Below, piece by piece: positions 33,411 to 44,109 of a DNA stretch of 64,000 bases. The stretch is from Chenopodium formosanum (taxonomy: Eukaryota > Streptophyta > Magnoliopsida > Caryophyllales > Amaranthaceae): assembly GCA_024500155.1 (NCBI GenBank), contig CM044862.1, forward strand, positions 43,782,001-43,846,000. Direction: 5' to 3'. Numbering within the stretch: the first letter of the stretch is position 1; each line of letters begins with the position of its first letter. The position numbers and the translations under genes are program-made. The notes beneath the pieces are model-generated. The model saw only the letters and a list, made by a program, of their open reading frames with translations, had not been told where the DNA came from and ran no database searches.

Positions 33411-33491
33411 AATCTAAAAGACCTGAATTTTCTATTTAACGCAGTTGTCACTGTTTCATGAGTAGAGGCTAATTGAGGCATAAATCCGGAT

Positions 33492-33726
33492 GCGCCTGTT
33501 ATTGCTCAGGGGCAAAACAGGCGGAATATTTTATACAAGTTAAGTTAACTACTTAACAATTATTAAGGCTATTGGCCGGATGACGTCTGATCCTTGCCTA
33601 TGGGGCAAGACAGGCGGACAATTATTTTTAAAAGAAAATTGGTTAAGTTACAAACTTAGCATTTTATCTCAAAGAGGCTTATGGCCGGGGGCGCTTGTTT
33701 TTTGCTTATGGGGCAGAATAAGCGGA
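33492..33726. repeat. Three related hairpins, element C
   Basis: GCGCCTGTT...AACAGGCGGA, GTCTG..CTTGCC...GGGCAAG.CAGGC, and GCGCTTG..TTGC...GGGCAG..AAGCGG are each followed by AGTTAAG-like spacers. They occupy the same position as the GTCCG/CGGAC hairpins of A but differ in sequence. Confidence 0.75.
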
Positions 33727-33839
33727 GGTTTACCCTTAGCAAATTAGCTAAGTTGGAAATTAGAGTTAGTTCGAGCCAATGGCCGAATGAACACTTATGC
33801 TTGCCAATTTTGGATGGACGTCTACCGTGTGGTTTGGGG

Positions 33840-33917
33840 CAATCACCATAGTGATTGATTGACTTAGAAACCATGCATACTCTTCTAAGTATCAAAAATT
33901 TCTAAGTCAATAAATCC
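33840..33917. other. Double hairpin, element C
   Basis: CAATCAC/GTGATTG forms a small stem. Then GATTGACTTAGAAA pairs with TTTCTAAGTCAATAAATC around an inner ATACT/AGTAT pair. The long-stem sequence differs from A, but the pairing is kept. Confidence 0.78.
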
Positions 33918-34247
33918 AATAAACCGAAACCACCCGACATCCGTCCAGGGGCAAGAACATTCGCATGATATACAGGTTATAATACTTAGCCAAAAACATG
34001 CAAATAAAAACTTCAAAATGCAAAGAACAACAACAATATGGATAACTTCAGCCAAATGGCCGAGTGGTTCAAATTAAAAAGACCAATCGTCACCAGACGA
34101 TTGGTTAAGATTGTTATCTGGCAAAGCCAGAAAGATTGTCAAATTACCCGACCCTTTGGTCGGTAAAGATACAAATACTCGGCACACAGGCCGGAAAAGA
34201 AAAGTACATGGCCATTCGGCCACAGATAAGCATAAAAGCTTAAGTGA

Positions 34248-37200
34248 TCAAGGGAGAGCCTCTTTAGTGGCAGCCGGCTTGTCATCCTTCGGCTGCTCTT
34301 CCTCCTTTTTCTCTGGCTCCTCCGCCTGATCCTCCTCCTCGCTGCCCGAGGACGACTCCCCAGAAGAGTCGGACCCAGAACTTTCCTCGGCCTCAGCATT
34401 CTCAGCCTCTTCAATAAGGCGAGCGTCGAATGCTTTGCTGGCTTCGTCAAATTTGGATTTCCAAATCTGGTAGTCCGAGTCCGGCTATACAGCCGCCCAA
34501 GTGTCCCGCATGATGGCTTAATAATCGCTCATCATTTGCTTAACAAGAGCTTCTCTCTCTTGATCAGCCACGGACTCAAACTTGGACTTCAGCTGATGCT
34601 CCTGGTTGCTGAGGCGCTGCTCCAGGCGGCCCACCTTCTGTTTGGCTCTCTCGGCCTCTTCTTTGGCATCTTGAAGAGGCTCGAGCTTCTCCTTAAGAGT
34701 TGAAATCTCTTTCTTAAGGGAAGTGATGCGCAGGCGGGCCGAGTCCAGGTCCTTCTTCACTTGCATATTGGCCTCCGCCTGCGAATACATCATATCAAGC
34801 GTCAGATACTCATTCTGAGCAACATCAAATTGAGCTCGATCCAAGGCGGACTCGGCCCGAGCTTTGGCGACTGTTACCTCTTTGGATTTCTCCTTGAGGG
34901 GTTGCCTGAGCCCTTGGACGCGCAGCATGGCCTATAAAAGAACCGAATGGTTAAAATCAGGCGGAAAAAGGAGTAATGCTAAAAAATTGCTTGAGCCAAG
35001 ACTCATACCTCGCAGAGGTTCCCCAAGATGCCATCCAAGTCAAGGGTGCCGACTCCTCTGACAGACGCCTTGTCGTCAGGATCAACTTCCCTAAGCATGG
35101 ACTTGGCCATCTGGACCACAGTCGGCCTCTGCACAGGAACTGAGAAGGAGAGAAAGTAAGAAAAATAACTCAAGTACACCCAAATGAAAGAACAATAGGG
35201 GCGGATGGATTTTACCGTCGTCCTTCTGTTCCTCCTCTCTCCCTAGGCTCCTCTTCTCTCCTGCTGAGCCGACAGCAGGGGTGGGTTGCTTAAAGCCACC
35301 CTTCGATGCCCTCTGGGCATCCGGTTTACTGATCTCCTTTTCAACATTGAGAGAAGAGGCGTCTAGGCCCTTCTGGGGCTTATGAGCAACGTGCTTCCGG
35401 CCGCCCTTGCCGGATGCGCTCACATCACCCGCCCTTGTCTTTTGGACTTTAGGGTCGGATGGTTTTGAAGGAGATTTGGAAGGCGTACCCTACATCCACA
35501 CAAGATAAACGCAAGTTAGAAATCATTCGGGCAAATTTAATATTGGTCAGAAATGAAAGTATAACAATTTTCTACCTTGGAGGTGCCGCCAGTTTTCTGT
35601 TCGTCCACTTTGGTGTGGGTGGTTGCTTCTGCCCTGTTTAAAACATTCGACCTATATCGAGCAGCAGATACAGCCGGCTTCCTTGTGGCCGAGAGCTTTT
35701 CCATTGCTTTATCTGCAAAAATAAACAAGTGATTAGCATCATTAAACAAGTACTGAAAAGCAGAAGTAATTGCATATAAAACAAACGGCCGACTACCTCT
35801 CGGCATCTCAGAACTTAGCCCACAGGCGGCTAAGAATGTCCCTTCTTCAAACCACTTGTACAAAGGGAGATAGCATTGAGGGGTGACCTCCTTGTCCCCC
35901 TCATCATTCGTCCACACGGACACAGTAAACAACCCCGCGTCCATGATCTCCTCCCTTGCCTGCTTAGGAATAGGCGGCAATGCGCTCCTGCCTGCTAGGA
36001 GAGGTGGATCCTTATTCCACCTGTTATACTTTTGGTTCAGGCGGCTGTCGGCAGACTTGACTATATAAAACTTAGTCCTCCAGTCTTCCCACTTGTTCTC
36101 TTTGCCAACAGCCATCATGTACCCCTTGCAAGTGGTTAAGGTGTACCAGCCTTCACCGCCCCTAGCAGGCGCCCTGCTCAGATAGTGCATGTGGGCGAAC
36201 GCTTCAAAGCTCGCCTCCACCTGCAGCATCTCACAGGCGGCAACGTACCCCAGAATATTGATCCAGGAGTTGGGTACAAGTTGCCAGATACCCAGTTGGT
36301 ATCCGTCCAAGATCCTCTCCACGGCCGGATGGAGAGGGAAGCGGAGCCCAGCCTGGAAGGCCGCTTCATAGCAGCCGAACGCTTTGTCTTGATAGCTGGC
36401 CAACCTCGGCCAGGTTATGGTGTCCCCCTCGTTAGGGACCGACAAAGTGTAGCCATAGCCTAGGACGACCTTGCGCCTAAAATTGGCAAGGCCGGATGCC
36501 ATGGCACTCCGCCTGCCTGGCGGAACATGCTGATAGTAGGGGGCTCTCTCCAAGCGCCTGGAAGCACTCGGCTCGGCCCAGCTTTCCCCCCTATCCACTG
36601 CCAGGGACTCTCTGGCAGAATCTATGTTTGATCTAGCCTCCTCTGAAGCTACAGAGGCATTCTCTGAAGAAGATGACGAGGCCGACTCGTCATCAGAGCT
36701 AGGGGACCGCCGACTGGTGCCAGCGGGGTCCTCCCCTAGACTCTCTTCCGGCGCCTGTCCAGAAGGCCCGGGTTGATATTTTTCATCCGCCTCCCTCAGG
36801 ATTCCATCACTGGGAGTTCCACTAGATGTGGGCGAATGGTAATAAGTGGGGCTTGGAGGAAGATAGGAAGGGCTGTCAGGGTGTTCCGACAACTCACTAT
36901 GAGGCATTCTTATCGAGTCGTCTGAATAAACAGTCGACCCGTCCGAATGGTAGAAAACTCCATCGGAGCTACACTACCTTGCTGTTCTTTTGGTCCTGGC
37001 CATAGTGTCCTGCACAGACACGGAAACGGTCGGATTCGGAGAAGTTCGCAAAGCAGGATCTTTGGCCAAGCATTCGGCACTGCTAGTTCTAGATTCAGCC
37101 GTCCCCGGTGACTGGCTGATCACTATCCTACGCCGTGCCGCATGCAATTGGGGAACCATTTTTTCGAAAACAAAGAAAAAATGAAGAGTAAAAAGAAAAT

Positions 37201-37357
37201 ACAGGCGTTACCTTTAGAAGAAGGGAGAAAGACGCCTGGTTGACTAAAGAACAGTCGAACTGGTAGCCGAGTGTCGGATGCTTGAGAAACGCTTAGGGAA
37301 TTTTGAGATTCTTTAAGTCAAAAAGTCCAAGATTCTCCAAAGATTCGCCAAGGTGTG
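34248..37357 (-). pseudogene. Element C antisense gene: six exons, Transposase_28-like plus coiled coil
   Basis: The predicted transcript starts near 37357. Exons: leader 37357-37212 (no ATG), 37009-35797, 35712-35576, 35489-35216, 35128-35009 and 34931-34248. The five introns (202, 84, 86, 87 and 77 bp) all have GT...AG ends. The first AUG (37003) gives MARTKRTAR; the upstream MVPQ start at 37159 lies in intron 1. Exon 2 has a Ser/Pro/acidic region, then LRFPLHPAVERILDG, QLVPNSW and YVAACE, typical of Pfam Transposase_28. Exon 6 is a coiled coil ending in an acidic Glu/Ser tail (EALP, then TGA). The codon after MARTKRTAR is TAG (CAG in E) and TAA at about 34518 replaces GAA, so this copy is probably dead. 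The role is unknown. Confidence 0.82.
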
Positions 37358-37383
37358 AATCCAAGAGGGGGGTCAAACCTTAC

Positions 37384-37391
37384 TATTTATA
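37384..37391 (-). promoter_or_regulatory. Antisense TATA box, element C
   Basis: Minus-strand CCTATAAATAGTAAGG sits about 170 bp upstream of the intron 1 donor and 110 bp inside the 3' LTR. The same box is present in A and E. CACGTG and GTGCAATGCACGTG motifs lie between it and the LTR. Confidence 0.72.
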
Positions 37392-37492
37392 GGGGGGTAA
37401 AAACCCTAATTTTTCCCTCCAGTAATTTTTGAATCTGACCACTCAGATATTGACACCTGTCACAGGAGTCGCGTGCAATGCACGTGTCCCCT

Positions 37493-37504
37493 GTGAGGGG
37501 CAAA
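37493..37504 (+). other. Element C polypurine tract
   Basis: GTGAGGGGCAAA directly precedes the 3' LTR. The identical tract is found in E. Confidence 0.65.
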
Positions 37505-38145
37505 TGATTTGGGTATTTTTATACCCGGCCAGGTGGCCCAGCCAGAAAGCGCCACGTGTCCTCCATATAGATGCCATTTGGACCTATGGAGTGATGACAC
37601 GTGGAGGGAGGACTCTTCTCCGTCCTACGTGGACTGAAGGTCCAGCAGGGACCATTCAGTCGGCGACACGTGTCACCCAAAAGGTGCTTCAGAATCCTTT
37701 TGGGCACAATGACACGTGTCACTCAGGTGTTGGCCCTGGGATGGCGGCCTTCTAAGGCCCAAATCCCGAGGCGCCGCAAAACGGCGTGACCTAACTCCTA
37801 GGTCATCAGATCCTAGGAGGGCGCACTTTTCCCTATAAATAGGGACGTTACGTCATTTATGACGGGAGACGAAAAAAGAGAGAATTCTTGACACACAACA
37901 CGAGACAATACGTCACTTACCACAGAGCTGTCGTTTTCAAGGAACACACAGCACTTTACCTGAGCTTGGAATCCAAGCAGATAACTTTACTTCTGCACGT
38001 TTCATCTTCGAATATTTACTGACTTAATCTTCGGAGGCGGACCACCGACCATCCGGCGGTCCGTTTGCTTTGCAGGTACAGGCATCCTCAGTTGAATCCA
38101 GTTTCAGTGTTGTAACTCTCCCGAGGGACAAAAACCCCCGAAACA
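37505..38145 (+). repeat. Element C 3' LTR
   Basis: It is 641 bp, the same length as the 5' LTR with about 7 substitutions (near 1%). It is followed by the CCTCA duplication and D leader sequence. Confidence 0.95.
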
Positions 38146-38150
38146 CCTCA

Positions 38151-38817
38151 GTTGGCTAATAACACCGAAAACAGTCCCAGACCGAAGCTCCACTATTTGC
38201 GCCAAGGTCTGAGCTGTAGCGCCACACTATGGTGTGTAGCGCCTGACGACAGCTATGTTGTCTGGCGCCAAGCTCCACAGTGTGACGCCAGTCTTGTCGC
38301 TTGGCCGACAGTTCGGATTATTTGTCGAGTCCTCACCTAGGGTCTAATTAATCAGTTTTCTGTTTAATTCGGTTAATTTTGCTGTCAATAATGTCAATGA
38401 TCGAGTTTAGGCACTAAGTCTCATGGTCTTACACAAGAGTCCAAGCATGTCACTTACACTCAACGCACACACCAATACACATACTTTGACCACGCTTAAG
38501 AGAGTTTTGTGTGCGCGTTTTTCCGTCTTTTTTTTAGGGGGGTAAGTCGGATATTAATCCTCCAATATAAAAATAATAATACTTAGTTCCCTAAAAATAT
38601 GTACATTATTTTTGCCAAAAATATGCACCCTTTTTTCTTTTTTTCTTAAAATAAACCATAAAGTCAAGTTGATTCAATTCAAGTAATTAAAACGCAAAAT
38701 GGTTTAATTTACAGCGCGTGGTCAAGAAAGGAAGGACGATTAATCAAAGATAACCTCTTCGTACAAGTCCAAATTTTCGACAAACCTATAGCTCGCAAGA
38801 GGAAAGCTAGGGTTATA
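38151..38817 (+). other. Element D leader, right part, second GGCGCC cluster
   Basis: This continues 26437 once C and one CCTCA are removed. A second cluster of GCGCC motifs lies at about 38197-38300. No gene is seen before the gag ATG at 38818. Confidence 0.8.
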
Positions 38818-40798
38818 ATGGCAACTCAAGAAGAAGTCAATGATCTTAAGAACCAACTGGCTACTATGACTGAGACACTGAAGCTTCTTGCACTTAGGAT
38901 CAACGATCTCGTGAAGCAACAACAAATGGACCTCATGCAAGAAAGCTTAAGCAAGTTGTCCAGCGACTACAAGTTTCAAGAGCTTACATCACAAGGGGTC
39001 TCGGTGGACAAAGATCTTCTTCCGCAAAAGTTCAACGCCAACGACATCCCAAAATTCAGAGCAATTGACAATCCATACTTTCATTTAAGAGCATTTGAAA
39101 CAATAATGAGTATCAAGGGTATCGATAAGAAAGTCTTCCCTTCTCTTTTCTCATCATCTCTCAAGACCGTTTGCCAACAATGGTTCTTTTCTCTCGAGAA
39201 AGAAAAGACCTCTACCTGGGAGTCTATAGAAAACGCTTTCGTTGATAGGTACAAGTGCAACATTCAAGTCGAGACTGACCATAGAGAACTTTAAATTCTC
39301 AAACAGAAAGAGAATGAAGGCTTCACCTCTTTCTTTAACAAGTGGAGACAAACCTCAGCTAAAATGATTGAGGTGCCAAGTGAAAAAGAGTCTGTGAGAC
39401 TATTTATCAAGAATCTCCAAGAAAAATATTCCAAGCATCTTAAACATCAAAATAATCTCCATACCTTTAAGGCTGTTTATGACATAGGGATCAATATTGA
39501 AGATGACTTGGCTAAGTCAAAAGCTGCCAACAATAACTCCAACAGTGGCTGGAAAGGAAAGAAGAACGACAATCCTTCTTCTTCCAAAACCGCCCACTCA
39601 AATAATGTTAGCACCTTTAATTTAGGAGAAGTTCTTGCCATGAACAATCAAGGACAGAAGAAACCATTTAGGAGAAACTTCACTCCTATTGGCATGAGTT
39701 ATGACACCGCATTTGATCAGTTAAATGCAAAAGGTCTTATAACTCCCATTGGACCATTTGGGGACCCACCAGTTGAGAAGAGGTCAGTTAACTGGAACCC
39801 TAATGCACACTACAAGTATCACCAAGGTAGGGGCCATTCCACTGAAAGCTGTTGGAAGCTTAAGGAAGCTATCCAAGACCTAATCGACAATAACATACTG
39901 TCGTTGCCCCTTGCCAGTAATAAGCCAAGCATCGACAATGCACCTCTAGCTCATACCCTAGCTATCTCCGATGAAGAAAACAAGATTGACCCCTCTTCTC
40001 TCATTAAACCTGATGAAGAAATCAATGCCATAGAAAAAGAAGAGGAGATCTTTTTCGATGTCAAAGATAACCTTTTAGAACCGGCAAATAAGGAAGATAT
40101 ACAATTGCTCACACTGTCTATGAAGGAGGCATCGCAATTACTACGTGAAACTTTCAAAGTTATGAACGAACTCCATAAGAAATATGATGAGCTTCCATGT
40201 CCAAAAGAAGAACCTAAAAGAGAATCCACACCAGTGAAGACGACTTATGAGGCAAAGTATTTTCCCTTACAAGTCACTGAAAAACCCAAGAAGAGCAATA
40301 GAACTACACTCCAATTGGGATCCCATATGCGCAAATGTTCGAAATGCTCTCCGAGAGTGGCGAGGTTAAACCTCTCGAACCGAGACCATTTGAGTCATTA
40401 AAAAGGACAGATAGATATTATTGCCAATATCATCAATCAAGGGGTCACACTATAGAAAACTGTTTCAACTTCAAGGATTTGGTACAGAAAATGATTGATG
40501 AAAAGAAACTAGTCCAAGTCCAACAAGAAGAGGATATAACCATTAATGGAGTTTGGGACAGTGATGAAGAAGATGTCTACCTAAAGGACATAGTAGGACC
40601 TTCACCTTCTGCATCATACACCACAGATGACATTTGGGCCGAAGAAGATTCATCAAAAGACGTCCTCACAAGATCTGGGAGAATGCAACCTCCCGTTTCA
40701 ACGCAACCTATGCCCACCATAAATCAAGTTCCCATACCTATCATCGAAGACAACGACATTGTTAAAGAGTTTAAGAAGACAAAAGTTGAGATGAATGT
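38818..40798 (+). pseudogene. Element D gag and start of protease region, broken
   Basis: ATG at 38818 opens MATQEEVNDLKNQLATM, an N-terminal heptad-like helix typical of Ogre/Tat Gag. The core has KFRAIDNPYFHLRAF and QQWFFSLE. TAA at 39292 interrupts the frame, which then continues to 40401. A frameshift near 40330 moves into the frame that runs to 40798. Two knuckle-like motifs are present: YHQGRGHSTESC near 39814 and CQYHQSRGHTIENC near 40423. The frame is cut by element E; after E and one AATGT are removed it continues at 57627 (WKLLATSREHR). Confidence 0.88.
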
Positions 40799-41466
40799 TG
40801 ATTTGGGTATTTTATACCCGGCCAAGTGGCCCAATCAGAAAGTGCCACGTGTCCTCCATATAGGTGCCATTTGGACCTATGGAATGATGACACGTGGAGG
40901 GAGGACTCTTCTCCGTCCTACGTGGACTGAAGGTCCAGCAGGGACCATTCAGGTGGCGACACGTGTCACACCAAAAGTGCTTCAAAATCCATTGGGCACA
41001 GTGACACGTGTCACTCAGGCGTTGGCCCTGGGATGGCGGCCTTTCAAGGCCCAAATCCCGAGGCGCTGCAAAACGGCGTGACCTAACTCCTAGGTCACCA
41101 GATCCTAGGAAGGCACACTTTTCAAAAGGACCCTATATATAGGGGCATGATGTCATTTATGACGAACAATTGAAACACAACAACAACCACAAAAAAGAGA
41201 GAGAACTTTTGACACGCAATACGAGACAATACGTCATTTACCAAAGAGCTGTCGTTTTCAAAGAACACGCAGCACTCTACCTGAGCTTGGAATCCAAGCA
41301 GATAACTTTACTTCTACACGTTTTATTTCCGAACTTTTACTAACTTAATCTTCGGAGGCGGACCACCGACCATTCGGTGATTCGTTTGCTTTGCAGGTAC
41401 AGGCATCCTCAGTTGAATCCAGTTTCAGTGTTGTAACTCTCCCGAGGGACAAAAACCCCTGAAACA
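40799..41466 (+). repeat. Element E 5' LTR
   Basis: It begins TGATTTGGG and ends GAAACA. The TATA box CCCTATATATAGGGGC is near 41141-41156. It has the same G-box-rich U3 as C. TGTCATTTATGACG lies downstream of the TATA box; the 3' LTR of E has lost half of this inverted repeat. Confidence 0.94.
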
Positions 41467-41468
41467 TT

Positions 41469-41486
41469 TGGCGCCGTCTGTGGGGA
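41469..41486 (+). other. Element E primer-binding site
   Basis: TGGCGCCGTCTGTGGGGA begins 2 bp after the LTR. It is the best match of the three related elements to a tRNA-Asp 3'-end complement. Confidence 0.77.
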
Positions 41487-41499
41487 GAGTACCTCTGAA

Positions 41500-44103
41500 A
41501 TGACTTCACAAGAGCTTGTACCAAATCCGGATGCCATTCGGCCTCCGAATGATGTACTGGTCCAAACGGACCATGACTCAGGTGACGACGCTGATGTTGA
41601 AACCTATGTGGATCCAAATGGATCCCTCATCTCTAAACGCATCCGCAGTAATGAACGGCGAGAGCGTCCCCATGTTCAGGCAGGACCAAGCAAAACTGCT
41701 GGCCAGCCAAAGAAGCCCTCGGGGCGGCCGTTTGATCCTTCCCAGGCGGCAGGATCAACTCCCGTCACTCGGGATGAGCTAATGTCACTTCCGAGCAGCC
41801 TCAGGGGTGAAATCAAGCAGCTCGCCTCAAAAAAGTCGCCTACTCCTAGAAAGGAGCAGTCGGCCAAGAAGCCAGCCCAAGCTGGCAAACAGAGGTCGGT
41901 CAGGGACCGTCAGCCGACTCCTCATCCTGCTCCTAAAGAGAAGGCCAGGCCCCAATTTGACCTTAATCGGCTCCGTTTTCCAGAAATGGGCGCAAGAAAA
42001 CCCATCCGGCACATACAGCCGGATGGTAGCAAGAAAACGTTCTCTGACGCTCGACAATACATTGAGGAGAGGAGAACCCAGCAATCAGATTCGGCTTCAA
42101 CATCGACTTATCATGATAGCTTTCGGAATACCTCTATGAGGTGTTCCCAGTCTGTACATGAGACCCAAGCAAGCAGCCAAAGGGTTCAGTCTGGGCCGCA
42201 TGTGATTCAGTCCGCCCAGTACATGGCACAGCCATTGTACCAGGCGCTAGTTGTACCTTACATGCAACCTACCCTCTATGGAGGACAGGCGGCATACGGC
42301 TATCAGCCGATGGACTGGCAGCTTAGGCTGCAACACCTTGGAGATCAACCCTCTGCTTTCTCCAGGGAAATAACTGAAGCCGTACAGCCGGCTAAAGTTA
42401 AAAACGTTCTAGTTGGAGCCTATGACGGGACCTCCAACCCAGAAGACCACCTGCTAGCATACACCCACCACATGTATTTACAAGGGTTGGATGATGCCGC
42501 ATGGTGTCGTTGCTTTCCAGCCACCCTGAAGGGCGTAGCCTAGCAGTGGTTTGGCAACCTGCCGGATGGCTGCATAAATAGCTTCAAGACGCTTGCGTTC
42601 TTGTTTGCATCAAACTTCTCTATGAACATCCCTGCCAAAAAGACAAGTCTTGAAATGGGCAATGTACAACAGGGAGATAGAGAAGGTTTGCGATCCTACG
42701 TCAGGCGGTTCAATCTGGTCCGAATCCAGATTCATGGGCTGTCTGATGAGGTCGCCTTCACAGACTTATTTAAGGGTCTGAAGGACGGGTCTACTTTTAA
42801 GTACGAACTTGTCCGCAAACAAATCTTTACGCTGCAAGGAGCCTTGCGAGAGGCGGAAGCCTACATACAAGCGACCGAACTCTGCTCCTCCAACAAGCAG
42901 TCGGACTATAAGAAGTCTGACCGACAGAAAGAGAGTCGGCCTGCTCAGCCAGCTCCTAAGCCAGAAGAGAGCAAAAAGAAAAAGCAAGTCTGGGCCATTG
43001 ATAACTCTGATCAACCGGCCCAGAAGAAGAAAAAAGAGTGGAAACCGTACGTTCCAAGGTACGAATTCCACAAGGACTGCTGCTCCATCCTTTTGGAAAT
43101 TAAGGATCGGCTAACTCTTGAAAAGCTGACTGCTATGAAAGGTTCCGTTGAAAATCGAAACAAGAACAAGCATTGCCTTTTCCATGAGGATGTTGGCCAT
43201 GACACGAATGACTGCTTTAGTCTCAAGCGGGAGCTCGACCGTCTGGCCGACAAAGGACAGCTGAAGTCCTATGTGAAGTCCAAAGTGACTTCAAAAGCAA
43301 ATCCGGGGCAGTCCAAGAAAAAGACTCCCCAGCCTGCTGTGAGTGCCGAAACTGATGAAGAACCGGTGTATACCATAGCAGGCGGATTTGCCGGTGGTGG
43401 CCCGACCATTCGGTGCACCAAGGACCATCTGAGAAAGATGGTTAATTCTGTTGAGGAGGGGGATACAGCTAGCACATCCACCTTCCCTAAAGTTGTCATC
43501 ACCGAACAGGACAGAGGCAAAGTCCGTCAGCCGCATGATGACCCTGTTGTCATTGAGTGTAAAGTCGCCAACCAGCTGGTTGGCCGAATTCTGATTGACA
43601 CAGGAAGTTCCTCTGACCTCATCAGCCTCAAATGCTTGTCCAATCTCAAGTACAAACCGGATAGCATGATGGAGGTCACCCACACCTTAGTTGGGTTTGG
43701 GGGAGGACTTGTGCACCCAGTCATACGAATCGACCTACCTGTCCGCCTGGGAAGCAGGGGAGACGGTCGGCACATGACCATCCGTTTCCTAGTGGTTGAA
43801 GAGCTCACGGCTTACAACCTCATCTTTGGCCGACCCACTCTTAATGAGTGTAAGGTCGTCATCATCCCTGCTCTCATGCTACTCAAGTATGAGAAGGATG
43901 ATGGAACAGTTGGTTCCCTTAATGGGGACCAAAAGACGGCTCGAGAGTGTTATCTCTCGGATGTCAAGCCTGCGGCTGCAGCATCCGGCCGAGGCAAGCA
44001 AATGATTGACCTCGACAATGTCGAGGAAGAACAGTCGGCCCCACCAGCCGGAAAGAAAAGAAAGACTGATCAACTGGTGGTGGTCAAAAAAGAAAAGCAA
44101 TAG
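41500..44103 (+). pseudogene. Element E gag-protease (a single stop)
   Basis: The frame runs from MTSQELVPNPD to the conserved TAG at 44101, broken only by TAG at 42541 where relatives have CAG. It keeps the DSGDDADVETYVDP segment lost in C. The Gag core spans the break (WCRCFPATLKG before it, LRSYVRRFN after). The knuckle CLFHEDVGHDTNDC is near 43170 and the protease LIDTGSSSDLIS near 43590. It is the best full-length guide to the intact protein of this subfamily (867 codons). Confidence 0.93.
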
Positions 44104-44109
44104 CAATCA
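44101..44109 (+). promoter_or_regulatory. Predicted UAG readthrough site, element E
   Basis: TAG CAA TCA is followed 8 bases after the stop by GACCG-GGGAA-CGGTC (44112-44126), a perfect 5-bp stem. It is identical to C. Confidence 0.78.

Larger units (their letters stand above)
32896..34247. other. Element C intergenic block between convergent genes
   Basis: It holds three related hairpins (33492-33524, 33582-33619, 33691-33726) and a long double hairpin (33840-33917). One short open frame (33192-33410) is also open in E but has no recognisable family; it is listed separately with low confidence. No other gene is seen. Confidence 0.8.
26438..38145 (+). mobile_element. Element C: Tat-lineage LTR retrotransposon, nearly complete and young
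   Basis: Two 641-bp LTRs (TGATTTGGG...CGAAACA) differ at about 7 positions. The flanking duplication CCTCA is at 26433-26437 and 38146-38150. The element has all parts: PBS, gag-protease, UAG junction, RT, two RNase H domains, integrase, hairpin block and an antisense multi-exon gene with its own TATA box. Damage is light: one stop plus a 37-bp deletion in gag, a 31-bp deletion after RT, a 1-bp loss near the end of integrase, and two stops in the antisense gene. It is a sister of E and a more distant relative of A. Confidence 0.96.

Noticed and set aside
35883..36463. Plus-strand frames opposite the antisense gene (also 18208-18690, 55480-55911)
   Set aside because: They are shadows of the minus-strand exons, with no known domains.
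36974..37159. MVPQLHAARR start for the C antisense protein
   Set aside because: This start lies in a predicted intron (37010-37211) with conserved donor and acceptor in A, C and E; in E a frameshift separates it from the coding frame. MARTKRT at 37003 is the better start.
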